Part shown: in pieces, positions 27,101 through 35,028 of the stretch | Layout of the letters: each line of letters begins with the position of its first letter | Position numbering within the stretch: position 1 is the first letter of the stretch | Source of the DNA: a bacterium | Lineage (GTDB): Bacteria > Zhuqueibacterota > QNDG01 > JAFGCO01 | Length of the DNA stretch: 41,289 nt | Direction: 5' to 3' | Assembly (NCBI GenBank): GCA_016930535.1 | Contig: JAFGGN010000020.1 | Span: 1-41,289 of the forward strand | Program-made: the position numbers and the translations under genes | The notes under the pieces: generated by a model | What the model saw: the letters and a program-made list of their open reading frames with translations, nothing else | Database searches by the model: none | What the model was told of the DNA's origin: nothing

Positions 27101-29705
27101 TTCCCGGTGTCAGCAGGTTGAAAGCCGTCGGAGGTGTCGGATCGATATGTATGGTATATGTGGCGCTGGAAGCCCGGCTGTTGCCGAGGACATCCTTTGC
27201 GACCACGTACCATGTATGAGTCCCCTCGGGCAGGGCCTTTTCGGCGGACAGTGTGATCTGAGTGACATCCGATGCAATATTGTCCACATGGGGTGTTCCG
27301 CTGCCGTCGATGTAGAGTTCATATTCCGCGAGGCCCGATCCGTCATCCTGAGAGGCCTGCCAGGCAAAGGTCGGTGTGGCCGTCTGATGCCATGAATTGT
27401 CGGCCGGACCTGTCAGGTCGAATGCATGGGGAAGAACATTGTCGATTTTTACAGTCCAGATTTGCGTCGATTGTCTTTCGTTGGCCGCGGAATCCACGGC
27501 GATAATATACCAGGTATGGCTTCCCACAGCCAGCGATACCGTGTTGATGGATGTGGATGCCGGCGGAATATTGTCCGCGACCGGATTCGCGCTGCCGTCC
27601 ACAAAAAGTTTATAATGGTGAATGCCCGTGATATCGTCCGTGGCTGTTTCCCAGGTGAAATTCGGATTGGTGGCCTGGCTCCAGCTGTTGTTTGCCGGAG
27701 AAACCAGGTTGAAGGGATTCGGAGGCGTGTTGTCTTCGGCCGCCGTGAAGCTCCAGGTGGCGGACTGTCTGATCTGACCGGCGCCGTCCACGGCCTTTAC
27801 GTACCAGTCAACCGTTCCCCCGGCAAGTTTTTCCTGGCTCGTGAGTGTATAACTGGTGCTATGCAAATCGTTCTGAATGGTCTGTCCGCCCACAACCAGC
27901 TCATAATGATCAAGTCCGGACAGGTTGTCCGTGCTGGCCTGCCACTGAAACGCGGGCTGGAGATCAACCACGGCGCCATTGGACGGACTCAGCAGATTGA
28001 AAACACTGGGAGGTGCGGAATCGACAGTAAAGGTCCCTGATTCAAAATCCGCGAGTTTGACGCTCTGGTCATTGTAAACGGAAAATCTGAGCTGTACGGT
28101 GGAAGAATTCACCGAACCTGCGGTCCAGCCCTGGGTCAGAGCCGTGGGAGAAACGTTCTGGGCAACGGAGATCGGAAATCCGTCTCCTGCCGTGACTGAG
28201 GCATTGATGTTGAAATGATGAAATGTCAGCAATGTTGAGCGCAGCGACCAGGTGATATTCTGGGCCTGGGATCCCGCCCACAGTATACCCGGCTGAGGAG
28301 CGGTGATTGTGACATTGTCATTGACCAGCTGGGCATATATGTCCGCTGCGCCGGAACGGGCATCCTGCCACATGGCAATGGCTCCTCCCGAACCGTCCGT
28401 GATCATTTTGGGATAGAGCTGAAAACCCGTGGCTGTGCACAGCGCCAGTCCGTTCGTGTCCCAGAGCTTGCCGCCGCTGTGATTGAAATGCTGGGCATAA
28501 ACATCATAGTTGCCGCTGCGGTTGTCCATCCAGGTGATGATGGCGCCTCCGGCGCCGTCTGACACAATTTTTTGTGCGCCGGAATAATAGGAAAGATTGA
28601 TCACGGGGATGCCGTTGGCTGTCCACTGCGGGCTGCCTACCACATTCATGCGCTGCGCGTATACATCCGTTCCCGTACGGCCGTCCGCCCAGGTGATGAT
28701 CACATAGTCATTGATATCCCCGCATATTTCGGGATTGGTCTGGCTTCCCGATGCGCCGCAGACCAGCGTGCCGTTGGCCGTGGACCACGTGTTACTGCTG
28801 CTCATCTCCATCATATGCGCATAGATGTCGGCACTGCTTCCCCGGTTGTCCTGCCATGCGATGCAGAATTTACTGCCGGTTTTGACGATGACTGGATTGA
28901 GCTGATCCTCGGCAGCCGTACAAACCGGAAGGCCGTTGTAATTGCCGCTCACATGCCATGAACGCGTGCCCGATGGTGTGAGATGCTGTACATACACGTC
29001 GATTTTATTCGCCCCGGTAAAGTTACGATAATCCTGCCAGGTCACCAGAATGCCGCCGCTGCCGTCCGAGATGACGGATTGCTGCGACTGGTCGTCCGGG
29101 GCTTCGGAAACCACTTTTCCCGTCGTTCCCCACATCATGTTTCCACGGTTGTCCAGCCGCTGGGCCCAGAGATCGGTTCCTGTTGTCATTGCATTGCGGT
29201 CATCCTTCCATACGAGGATCACGCCGCCCGTGGCATCGGATACAACCCGGACAAAGGACTGGGTCGCCGTGGTATTGGTCACGTAAAAACCGTATCCGGC
29301 CCATTGCGGGGCACCTGTGGCGTCCAGCCGCTGCACCCTGATCCTGTCCACGCTTTCATCAACCCAGGCGATATAGACGCCGCCGCTGCCGTCCGGTGCG
29401 ACCACGGGATTTTTCTGATTGAGCGATTCATTGGTAACGGTGATTCCGGTTGCACCCCAGCGCAGGTTTCCTCCGCCGTCGATCCATTGGGCCTTGATAT
29501 TTGTGTCAGAAAAGGACCCGATTTCATAAGCCATGAAAAAACCGCCGTGCCCGTCCGGGACTGCACTTACATTGACGGCGGATGCATCGCTTATAGCCGC
29601 CTGGATGCCGTTATTGGTCCATTTGCTCTGCGCGAGCCCGGGTGCGTTGATTATAAGCATTAAAACCGCAGAAAATGCCGTAATTTTATAAACCGACGAT
29701 TTCAT
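24144..29705 (-). CDS. Giant secreted multidomain repeat protein with Por/FlgD-like C-terminal sorting domain
   Basis: An 1853-residue exported protein. Signal peptide (residues 1-25); about eight propeller-like repeats (about 26-470) with W(Q/M)D.R...DIYAQ; a spacer; five FN3/Ig-like modules of about 96 residues (about 565-1045) with F.W(Q/E)(A/T)STD..SGL..YEL; seven tandem Ig modules of about 87 residues, He_PIG/cadherin-like (1049-1661) with TEDxxFxYTxTATDxENDP and VDDAP linkers; one diverged module; and a C-terminal domain (about 1770-1853) with NYPNPFNPATTIRFGLPR and GMYEVRW..GHLPSGIYF. That domain is the FCB-type sorting or FlgD-like module used by type IX secretion. Likely surface-bound, adhesive or ligand-binding. 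AGGA lies 8 bp before the ATG; it is a single-gene unit with its own terminator. Confidence 0.92.
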   Translation of the reverse strand: MKSSVYKITAFSAVLMLIINAPGLAQSKWTNNGIQAAISDASAVNVSAVPDGHGGFFMAYEIGSFSDTNIKAQWIDGGGNLRWGATGITVTNESLNQKNPVVAPDGSGGVYIAWVDESVDRIRVQRLDATGAPQWAGYGFYVTNTTATQSFVRVVSDATGGVILVWKDDRNAMTTGTDLWAQRLDNRGNMMWGTTGKVVSEAPDDQSQQSVISDGSGGILVTWQDYRNFTGANKIDVYVQHLTPSGTRSWHVSGNYNGLPVCTAAEDQLNPVIVKTGSKFCIAWQDNRGSSADIYAHMMEMSSSNTWSTANGTLVCGASGSQTNPEICGDINDYVIITWADGRTGTDVYAQRMNVVGSPQWTANGIPVINLSYYSGAQKIVSDGAGGAIITWMDNRSGNYDVYAQHFNHSGGKLWDTNGLALCTATGFQLYPKMITDGSGGAIAMWQDARSGAADIYAQLVNDNVTITAPQPGILWAGSQAQNITWSLRSTLLTFHHFNINASVTAGDGFPISVAQNVSPTALTQGWTAGSVNSSTVQLRFSVYNDQSVKLADFESGTFTVDSAPPSVFNLLSPSNGAVVDLQPAFQWQASTDNLSGLDHYELVVGGQTIQNDLHSTSYTLTSQEKLAGGTVDWYVKAVDGAGQIRQSATWSFTAAEDNTPPNPFNLVSPANNSWSQATNPNFTWETATDDITGIHHYKLFVDGSANPVADNIPPASTSINTVSLAVGSHTWYIIAVDSAANERQSTQIWTVKIDNVLPHAFDLTGPADNSWHQTATPTFAWQASQDDGSGLAEYELYIDGSGTPHVDNIASDVTQITLSAEKALPEGTHTWYVVAKDVLGNSRASSATYTIHIDPTPPTAFNLLTPGNSGYVNSPSPMLSWQASTDPTSGLAEYELCIDLTLNRDALNVTSSTPVSPLTEGEHSWQVKAIDNVGNITWSSLWHFTVDTQAPAAFTLISPSASQTVYHNKPTLSWQTTTDATSGFDHFELFVDDVKVAASLTAQQTQFTLVNALNNGTHTWKVMAFDKAGNSFTAGPQTFSTQVTAPVITSPNTAAATEDIFFSYTTTATDAENDLLTYAYENKPAWLNVNGATISGTPTEGVPSTSFTVKVSDGIFEVSQLVNVTVTPVDDAPQITSPASAEAVEDQPFTYTITATDPENDPITYAFSGYPVWMTVSGTTIQGSPPEGVTSVNFTASATANGKTTNLTVSISVAGVDDPPVITSSGTGNATEDINFTYTATATDPENDPIVFTFSGQPAWTSVSGAVIQGAPPEGVTSFSFTVTAAANGKSVQKSVNITVQQVDDAPEITSPATADATEDVPFTYTATATDAENDPITITFSQVPAWLTVSGTVIQGTPTEGVTSAVFTITATANGKTDQQNVTVTVQAVDDAPVLTSADSDQAVEDQAYTYVATATDTENDPITFAYSAYPDWMTVSAASIQGIPLNNVTAFSFTVTATANGKSDQQTVNVTVQAVNDPPVITSADTLFATEDQPFSYTAEAADEENDPLTVTLSNVPSWIQVDALTLTGTAVNGQQDTLFTITATSNNTPVSRDIVVKIVRINDPPVITSPDTAETTENQLFSYTVTTTDVDGPYLSVRFLNYPDWMSPMGRVIRGTVPANSQDTGFRIIVSDNHPANPLNDTLDVAVRIMHVNDPPKFDLSFPEPRFQDPDTVRWVISLDDYVTDPDNADSELTWTYMLIDSQRVVVWIDPVSHQASIEATEMFTDFRIAFTVTDPHQASASDTLRIGILSTGIAEQTGSAPREFVLCPNYPNPFNPATTIRFGLPRTSEVVLNVYNVMGQEIECLVDRKCPPGMYEVRWEAGHLPSGIYFTCIRTEHWHAIQRMVLLK

Positions 29706-30170
29706 GGGAATTATCCTGTATTTTAAGTCATGGATTTTATATTGATCCTCATTGAGTTATCAATGTATTAAGCAAATTTTATACCATGCTTAAAATGTGA
29801 CAATTTTGACATACATTTTGCATGGATTTCATCCAATTCCATGCATTCTGCAAACGCCCGCACACACTCGCCGCCCGGATACCGTTTTTCCAGCCTGAGG
29901 ATGATAAAAGTGCCGGAACAGGAGAAAATTTCCTTGTCCCTGTACAGAGAACCGGGCCGTCCGGCGAAAAGGCCGTTTTTTAAAGGACAGTGCACGGATT
30001 TGAATCAGTCGAATCTGAACAGCGAATGCATCATTGAGATTTTTTTTCAGGTCAGGATTCCCCGTGGCCTGCCGTGTGAAGTTTCAATTACCCGGTCCGG
30101 TATCATGGATGAGTGATTTGAAAAGCGGTTGCTTCTCCCTGAAAAAATGATTAATTTATTGTCTATGCAA
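29706..30170. other. Divergent intergenic region before porX with no supported gene
   Basis: About 460 bp separate the large secreted protein from porX. The left end holds the predicted promoter of the minus-strand gene (29776-29803). Open frames of 75 (minus) and 91 (plus) codons occur in 29768-30116, but they lie opposite each other, lack ribosome sites and match nothing I know. The porX promoter should lie here; I could not identify it. Confidence 0.5.
29776..29803 (-). promoter_or_regulatory. Candidate promoter of the 1853-residue protein gene
   Basis: Read on the minus strand: TTGTCA (29798-29803), a 16-bp spacer and TAAAAT (29776-29781), each matching the housekeeping consensus at 5 of 6 positions. 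The predicted transcript start is near 29769, giving a leader of about 65 nt. Confidence 0.55.
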
Positions 30171-31727
30171 ATGAGCAAGGGTAAAATATTATGGGTCGAT
30201 GATGAAATCGATCATCTGAAATCCCATATCATTTTTCTGGAGGACCGCGGTTATGCAGTCACGCCAGTCCTCAATGCGGAAGATGCCATCCGGCTGATCG
30301 AAGCGCAGCCTTTTGATCTTGTGCTTCTGGATGAAATGATGCCTGGTATGGACGGTCTGGAGGCCCTGTCGAGGATCAAGGATGAAAATCCGGCTTTGCC
30401 GGTCATTATGATCACGAAGAGTGAAGAAGAAAATCTGATGGAAGAGGCGATCGGCGGGAAAATTGAAGAGTATCTGACCAAACCCGTCAATCCGAGCCAG
30501 ATCCTGTCCACCTGCAAGCGTGTTCTGGAACAGCAGCGCATTTCCGAGGAAAAGCTTGCCCGTGAATATACTACGGAATTCGGGGAGATTGCATCACAGC
30601 TGTACGGAGAGATGACGCCTGGGAAGTGGATCGATATTCATCTGACGCTTTCGGAAAGGGAAATCGATCTGGATGCCCATGCCGAACTGGGGCTGCGTCA
30701 GACACTGACGGATCAGCGCAGGGAATGCAATCAGGCTTTCGGGCGGTATATTCGCGACCAGTATCCCGAGTGGATGAAGGGAGGGGAAAGGCCGGCCCTG
30801 TCCGTGGACGTGATCCCGCAATTTGTTCTTCCCCTGCTGGAAAAAGGGGAACGGGTGCTGTTTATCATTGTTGACAACCTGCGTCTGGATCAATGGCTGA
30901 CACTTGAACCGATGCTGTATGAATTTTTTTCCATCAAACGAAATTATTATTTTTCCATTCTGCCTACGGCCACGCCTTACAGCCGGAACGCCATTTTCTC
31001 GGGCCTGCTGCCGTGCGAGGTGGAATCCAATTATCCGGATCTGTGGAAAAAAGGCGAAGATGATGAAACAAGCCGGAACCGTTTTGAGCATCCCCTGCTG
31101 CTCGATCAGCTCAAACGGCTGAACTGTGTCCTGAAACCGGAACCCAAATACGTCAAACTGATGGACGCCGAGGAGGCCAGGTCTGTACTCAAAAACGTGG
31201 ATGCCTACCTGTCTCTGCCGTTTTCCGCCATGGTATTCAATTTTGTGGATATCCTTGCACACAGGCGCAGCGATTCACAGCTGTTGAAGGAGATCGTACC
31301 TGATGAACCCGCCTACCGGTCGCTCACGCGCACCTGGTTTGAGCATTCTGCACTGTATCAGATTCTTAAGGCGGCAGGGCATGCAGGTGTCAAGGTGGTG
31401 CTGACATCCGATCACGGATCCATCCGCTGCATGCGCGGATCGACGGTGCATGCGGATCGTGAAACATCAACCAATGTCCGCTACAAATACGGGCGTGCGA
31501 TACGGGGCGAGCAGAAACACTGTATTGAAGTGAAGCATCCTGTGGATTACAAACTTCCGGTACGCGGCATCAGCACCAATTATCTCATTGCTTTGGAAGA
31601 TTATTATTTTGTATATCCGACCAATTATCACCGGTATCTTGCCCTGTACCGCGACAGCTTTCAGCATGGAGGTGTTTCGCTTGAAGAAATGGTTCTGGCC
31701 GTGGCGACGCTCGATCCGAAAAAATGA
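30171..31727 (+). CDS. porX: PorX-like response regulator with PglZ (alkaline-phosphatase-fold) domain
   Basis: A 518-residue protein: N-terminal receiver (about 1-120; ILWVDDEIDHLK, phospho-acceptor Asp54 in VLLDEMMPGMDG, Lys in YLTKPVNP), a helical linker (about 125-200) and a PglZ domain (about 200-518). Metal and active-site features of the PglZ fold: FIIVDNLRLDQW, PTATPYSRNAIFSG with the nucleophile Thr, NFVDILAHRRSD and LTSDHGSI. This is the architecture of PorX, which controls type IX secretion genes and hydrolyses nucleotide second messengers in Bacteroidota. Several in-frame starts exist (TTG 30129, ATG 30147, ATG 30171); the last matches usual PorX N-termini, though no clear ribosome site is seen. 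It overlaps tsaE by ATGA. Confidence 0.9.
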   Translation: MSKGKILWVDDEIDHLKSHIIFLEDRGYAVTPVLNAEDAIRLIEAQPFDLVLLDEMMPGMDGLEALSRIKDENPALPVIMITKSEEENLMEEAIGGKIEEYLTKPVNPSQILSTCKRVLEQQRISEEKLAREYTTEFGEIASQLYGEMTPGKWIDIHLTLSEREIDLDAHAELGLRQTLTDQRRECNQAFGRYIRDQYPEWMKGGERPALSVDVIPQFVLPLLEKGERVLFIIVDNLRLDQWLTLEPMLYEFFSIKRNYYFSILPTATPYSRNAIFSGLLPCEVESNYPDLWKKGEDDETSRNRFEHPLLLDQLKRLNCVLKPEPKYVKLMDAEEARSVLKNVDAYLSLPFSAMVFNFVDILAHRRSDSQLLKEIVPDEPAYRSLTRTWFEHSALYQILKAAGHAGVKVVLTSDHGSIRCMRGSTVHADRETSTNVRYKYGRAIRGEQKHCIEVKHPVDYKLPVRGISTNYLIALEDYYFVYPTNYHRYLALYRDSFQHGGVSLEEMVLAVATLDPKK

Positions 31728-32209
31728 CGATGCATATCAGGGAAATTAAAACAGCAAATTGGGAGGAGACATTCAGGGTGGGGAAGAATCTGGCCGCTTT
31801 TCTGAAAGCCGGTGATATTGTGGCGTTGTACGGAGATCTCGGAAGCGGAAAGACCATTTTGACCAAAGGGCTGTGCAGCGGACTGAATGTCAGGGAAATG
31901 GTCACGAGCCCGACTTTTACACTGATACAGGAATATACGGGCACGCTGCCTGTGTATCATTTTGATTTTTACCGGCTTTCCTCTTCCGACGAAGTGGAAA
32001 TGCTGGATCTTGATGCCTACTTCGGTGCAGGCGGTGTTTCGGTTATCGAATGGGCGGATCGTGCGGAATCCCTGCTTCCGGCCTCCCTGTTCAGGATTTA
32101 TCTGGACCGGAGCACAGCAGCGGACAGCATGCCCGGACCTGATACGGACATGCGTTCATTGAAAATCGTCGGGCCTGAAGGATGCCCCCTGGACCGGCTG
32201 AACCTATGA
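31724..32209 (+). CDS. tsaE: tRNA threonylcarbamoyladenosine biosynthesis ATPase TsaE
   Basis: A 161-residue P-loop ATPase that works with TsaB and TsaD in making t6A37 of ANN-decoding tRNAs. Walker A GDLGSGKT near residue 38, then SPTFTLIQEY and HFDFYRL, both conserved in TsaE, and VIEWADR. The C-terminal tail is somewhat extended. It overlaps porX upstream and tsaB downstream by ATGA each, so the three are translationally coupled. porX followed by tsaE is also a common pair in Bacteroidota. Confidence 0.95.
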   Translation: MTMHIREIKTANWEETFRVGKNLAAFLKAGDIVALYGDLGSGKTILTKGLCSGLNVREMVTSPTFTLIQEYTGTLPVYHFDFYRLSSSDEVEMLDLDAYFGAGGVSVIEWADRAESLLPASLFRIYLDRSTAADSMPGPDTDMRSLKIVGPEGCPLDRLNL

Positions 32210-32874
32210 TCGTGCTGGGCATTGAAACAGCCACACCCGTATGCGGGGTCAGTCTGGCAGGGGAACATGGGCTGATGGCCGAGTACCGGATGGTGCGTGA
32301 CAGAAATCATGCTGAGTTTCTGGCAACACTCGTGGAGTCGGTCTGTCAGGTCAGCGGGACCGGTCTGGAATGCCTTCAGGCCGTTGCAGTATCCATTGGT
32401 CCGGGCTCATTTACGGGTCTGAGAATCGGTCTGGGATATGCCAAGGGGCTGGCATTCGGACTGGATGTTCCTCTTGTGGCCGTTCCCACGCTTGAAGCCA
32501 TGCTCTGGAACATACCACCGGTTTGCCCGTGGGCCTGTGTGCTTCTTTGGGCGCGTCAGGGCGAGGCATACCGTGGTCTTTTTCAGTGGATTGACAATCA
32601 GTGGGTGACGGTCCGGAAAACCGATCTGGTTACTGAAAATGATATCGGGAAGGATCTGCCGGACAGGGAGATGCTCTTTATTGGCGATGCAGCGGAGCAT
32701 TTTCAGCCGGTCCTCAGAGAAAGCGGTTATTCGGTATTCATGGATTCTCTGAGAAGGGAACCCGGTGCATTTTCCGTGGCAAGCCTCGGCAGACGCAAAG
32801 CAATGAATGGTGAAATTGCCGAACCGGACAGCCTGGTTCCGCAATATATCAAACGCTTCAGGGGTGTTGAATAG
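32206..32874 (+). CDS. tsaB: t6A biosynthesis dimerisation protein TsaB
   Basis: A 222-residue ASKHA-fold protein (formerly YeaZ) that pairs with TsaD in the threonylcarbamoyl transferase complex. N-terminal IVLGIETATPVCGVSLAG, RNHAEFLATLVE and the conserved GPGSFTGLRIGLGYAKGLA are clear. The ATG at 32206 overlaps the tsaE stop as ATGA; an upstream in-frame codon lies inside tsaE. The stop shares one base with the GTG start of rimI. TsaD is not in the window. Confidence 0.95.
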   Translation: MIVLGIETATPVCGVSLAGEHGLMAEYRMVRDRNHAEFLATLVESVCQVSGTGLECLQAVAVSIGPGSFTGLRIGLGYAKGLAFGLDVPLVAVPTLEAMLWNIPPVCPWACVLLWARQGEAYRGLFQWIDNQWVTVRKTDLVTENDIGKDLPDREMLFIGDAAEHFQPVLRESGYSVFMDSLRREPGAFSVASLGRRKAMNGEIAEPDSLVPQYIKRFRGVE

Positions 32875-33347
32875 TGGAAGCGGACAAATGGCATATACGG
32901 CCCATGCGCGTGACGGATCTGGATGCCGTGATGGCTATAGAAACGGAGGCTTTCTTCACGCCGTGGAGCAGAGACAGTTTTTTGAACGATATCGGCCGTG
33001 TCGATGCGGTAACCCTCGTCGGTTGCACCGATGGTGTGCCTGCGGGGTACATCGTGGCATGGCTGGTTACGGATGAAATTCATGTCGGGAATCTGGCCGT
33101 TCATTCCGATTACCGCCGTCAGGGACTGGCACAAGCCCTGATTCAAACCATGCTCCGAATGGTTCGGGGAACGACGCGTGTATGGCTGGAAGTCCGGCAG
33201 TCCAATCATCCGGCCATTCAGCTGTATCATAAAGTCGGTTTTAAGGATGTGAGTATCAGAAGGAAGTACTATCAGGCAGAAAACGAAGATGCCATCGTGA
33301 TGAGCAGGGAATTCAAGGTGGATCAAGCCGAAATCGATTCACCGTAA
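32874..33347 (+). CDS. rimI: Ribosomal-protein-alanine N-acetyltransferase RimI
   Basis: A 157-residue GNAT enzyme, expected to acetylate the N-terminal Ala of ribosomal protein S18. IRPMRVTDLDAVMAIE and FFTPWSRDSF at the N-terminus, the acetyl-CoA loop DYRRQGLAQALI, LEVRQSNHPAIQLYHKVGF (RimI signature) and RRKYY near the end. It starts with GTG overlapping the tsaB stop by one base. The tsaB-rimI pair is conserved in many bacteria. The C-terminal tail is slightly longer than usual. Confidence 0.93.
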   Translation: MEADKWHIRPMRVTDLDAVMAIETEAFFTPWSRDSFLNDIGRVDAVTLVGCTDGVPAGYIVAWLVTDEIHVGNLAVHSDYRRQGLAQALIQTMLRMVRGTTRVWLEVRQSNHPAIQLYHKVGFKDVSIRRKYYQAENEDAIVMSREFKVDQAEIDSP

Positions 33348-33402
33348 TGCGAGGCGCAGTCATTGTTGTGCCGTGATTGATTAAACCAATCTTGAGGATA
33401 AT

Positions 33403-34239
33403 ATGGCATGGTTTAAACGTAAATCGCCCGGCCTTCTGGCCCAGCAGAAAAAAGAGATGCCTGACGGACTTTGGGTAAAATGCGACGGATGCGGCGAAAT
33501 TATTTACCGCAAACAGCTTGCGGAAAATGCGCATGTCTGCAATCATTGCGACTTTCATTTCAGGATTCAGAGCAAGGAATATATTGAGCTGTTATGCGAT
33601 TTCGGCACATTTCGTGAAATTGACGCCAAACTGGAGCCGGTCGATTTTCTGAACTTCAAGGACAGCAGACGCTATGAGGAGCGGCTGAAAGGGGCACAGA
33701 AAAAAACGGGACTCATCGATGCCATAAGGACAGGCACGGCAAAAATCAAGAATATCCCGGTGGTTTTCGGTGTGATGGATTTCGCTTTTGTCGGCGGAAG
33801 CATGGGATCTGTCGTGGGTGAGAAAGTGGCACGTGCCATCGACCAGGCCATGGGACTGAAAGTACCGCTGATTATGGTATGCGCATCAGGCGGTGCACGA
33901 ATGCAGGAATCCATCGTGTCGCTGATGCAGATGGCCAAGACATCTGCCAAACTGGCTCAATTCTCCGATTCGGGCGGATTGTACATTGTGATATTAACGA
34001 ACCCGACCACGGCGGGTGTGGTCGCCAGTTATGCGATGCTGGGGGATGTGCATCTGGCTGAACCCGGCGCATTGATCGGATTTGCGGGCGCCCGCGTAAT
34101 CAAACAGACTATCGGGCAGGATCTGCCTGAAGGGTTTCAGCGGTCCCAGTTTCAACTGGAGCATGGATTTGTGGATGCGATCGTACACAGGAAGGAAATG
34201 AAAAACACGCTTGTCAAGCTGATCACTTTCTTTTTATAA
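33403..34239 (+). CDS. accD: Acetyl-CoA carboxylase carboxyltransferase subunit beta
   Basis: A 278-residue subunit that, with AccA, transfers CO2 from biotin carrier to acetyl-CoA in fatty-acid synthesis. N-terminal four-Cys zinc ribbon (CDGC about residues 27-30 and CNHC about 46-49), then the crotonase-like carboxyltransferase core with FVGGSMGSVVGEK, CASGGARMQE and ALIGFAGARVIKQT. The length is normal. It follows rimI by 55 bp and shares one base with surE. accA is not in the window. Confidence 0.97.
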   Translation: MAWFKRKSPGLLAQQKKEMPDGLWVKCDGCGEIIYRKQLAENAHVCNHCDFHFRIQSKEYIELLCDFGTFREIDAKLEPVDFLNFKDSRRYEERLKGAQKKTGLIDAIRTGTAKIKNIPVVFGVMDFAFVGGSMGSVVGEKVARAIDQAMGLKVPLIMVCASGGARMQESIVSLMQMAKTSAKLAQFSDSGGLYIVILTNPTTAGVVASYAMLGDVHLAEPGALIGFAGARVIKQTIGQDLPEGFQRSQFQLEHGFVDAIVHRKEMKNTLVKLITFFL

Positions 34240-35015
34240 TGGAAAAGTTAATGAGATCAAAACCCCTGCTGATGCTTACAAACGATGACGGTATCGCATC
34301 TCCGGGACTGCATGCTCTGGTTCAGAGCTTCCAGAAGGATTTTGAAGTAGTGGTTGTGGCACCGGCCACTGAGATGAGTGCCGTGGGACATGCCATCACG
34401 CTTTCCGATCCCCTGCGTGTGTCCGAATATATGAAAAACGGAAAATTTTATGGTTATGCGGTGAAGGGAACGCCCGCAGACTGCGTGAAAATCGGTTACT
34501 GGGCCATATTGAAGCGCAAGCCGGACGTGGTGGTCTCGGGTATCAATATCGGTCCCAACACGGGTATCAACACCATATATTCAGGAACCGTCTCGGCTGC
34601 CACGGAGGGGGCCATTCTCGGCGTGTCTTCGTTTGCTGTTTCGCTCGGGACATTCACAAATCCAGATTTTGCATATGCCGCCAAATTCGCCAGAAAACTG
34701 GCGCTCCGGCTTCTGGAGCACAAATTGCCGGAGGGTGTATTTCTGAACGTGAATGTACCTGCATGCCCCGAGAAGGAGATACGGGGTGTCGCAATGACCC
34801 GGCAGGGACAGGCTCTGTATCATGAAGAGTTCGACAAACGGATCGATCCGCATGGAAGGACGTACTACTGGCTGACGGGCCAGAAAATCAACAAAGAAGA
34901 ATCCGTGGACGTTGACGACGGGGCCATGGACAGGAATATGGTGTCGATCACGCCGGTGCATTACGATCTCACCTGCTATTCATTTCTGGATGAATTGAAA
35001 ACCTGGAAAATATGA
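34239..35015 (+). CDS. surE: 5'/3'-nucleotidase SurE
   Basis: A 258-residue divalent-metal nucleotidase acting on nucleoside monophosphates (and sometimes polyphosphate). Metal motif LTNDDGIASPG, then GTPADCVKIG, VSGINIGPNTGINTIYSGTV with the conserved Asn and SAATEGA. The C-terminus has VDVDDGAMDRNMVSITP, usual for SurE. The ATG at 34239 overlaps the accD stop by one base; Met5 (34251) is an alternative start. guaA follows after 13 bp. Confidence 0.96.
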   Translation: MEKLMRSKPLLMLTNDDGIASPGLHALVQSFQKDFEVVVVAPATEMSAVGHAITLSDPLRVSEYMKNGKFYGYAVKGTPADCVKIGYWAILKRKPDVVVSGINIGPNTGINTIYSGTVSAATEGAILGVSSFAVSLGTFTNPDFAYAAKFARKLALRLLEHKLPEGVFLNVNVPACPEKEIRGVAMTRQGQALYHEEFDKRIDPHGRTYYWLTGQKINKEESVDVDDGAMDRNMVSITPVHYDLTCYSFLDELKTWKI

Positions 35016-35028
35016 TTGAAGGAAGTAC

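Noticed and set aside
27426..28040. Long plus-strand open frames opposite the 1853-residue protein
   Set aside because: They mirror the regular repeats of the coding strand and have no independent features.
29841..30116. 91-codon plus-strand frame upstream of porX
   Set aside because: No ribosome site, no recognisable domain, and an overlapping minus-strand frame of similar quality.
30594..31262. 222-codon minus-strand open frame inside porX
   Set aside because: It is antisense to the conserved PglZ domain; composition follows codon use of porX.
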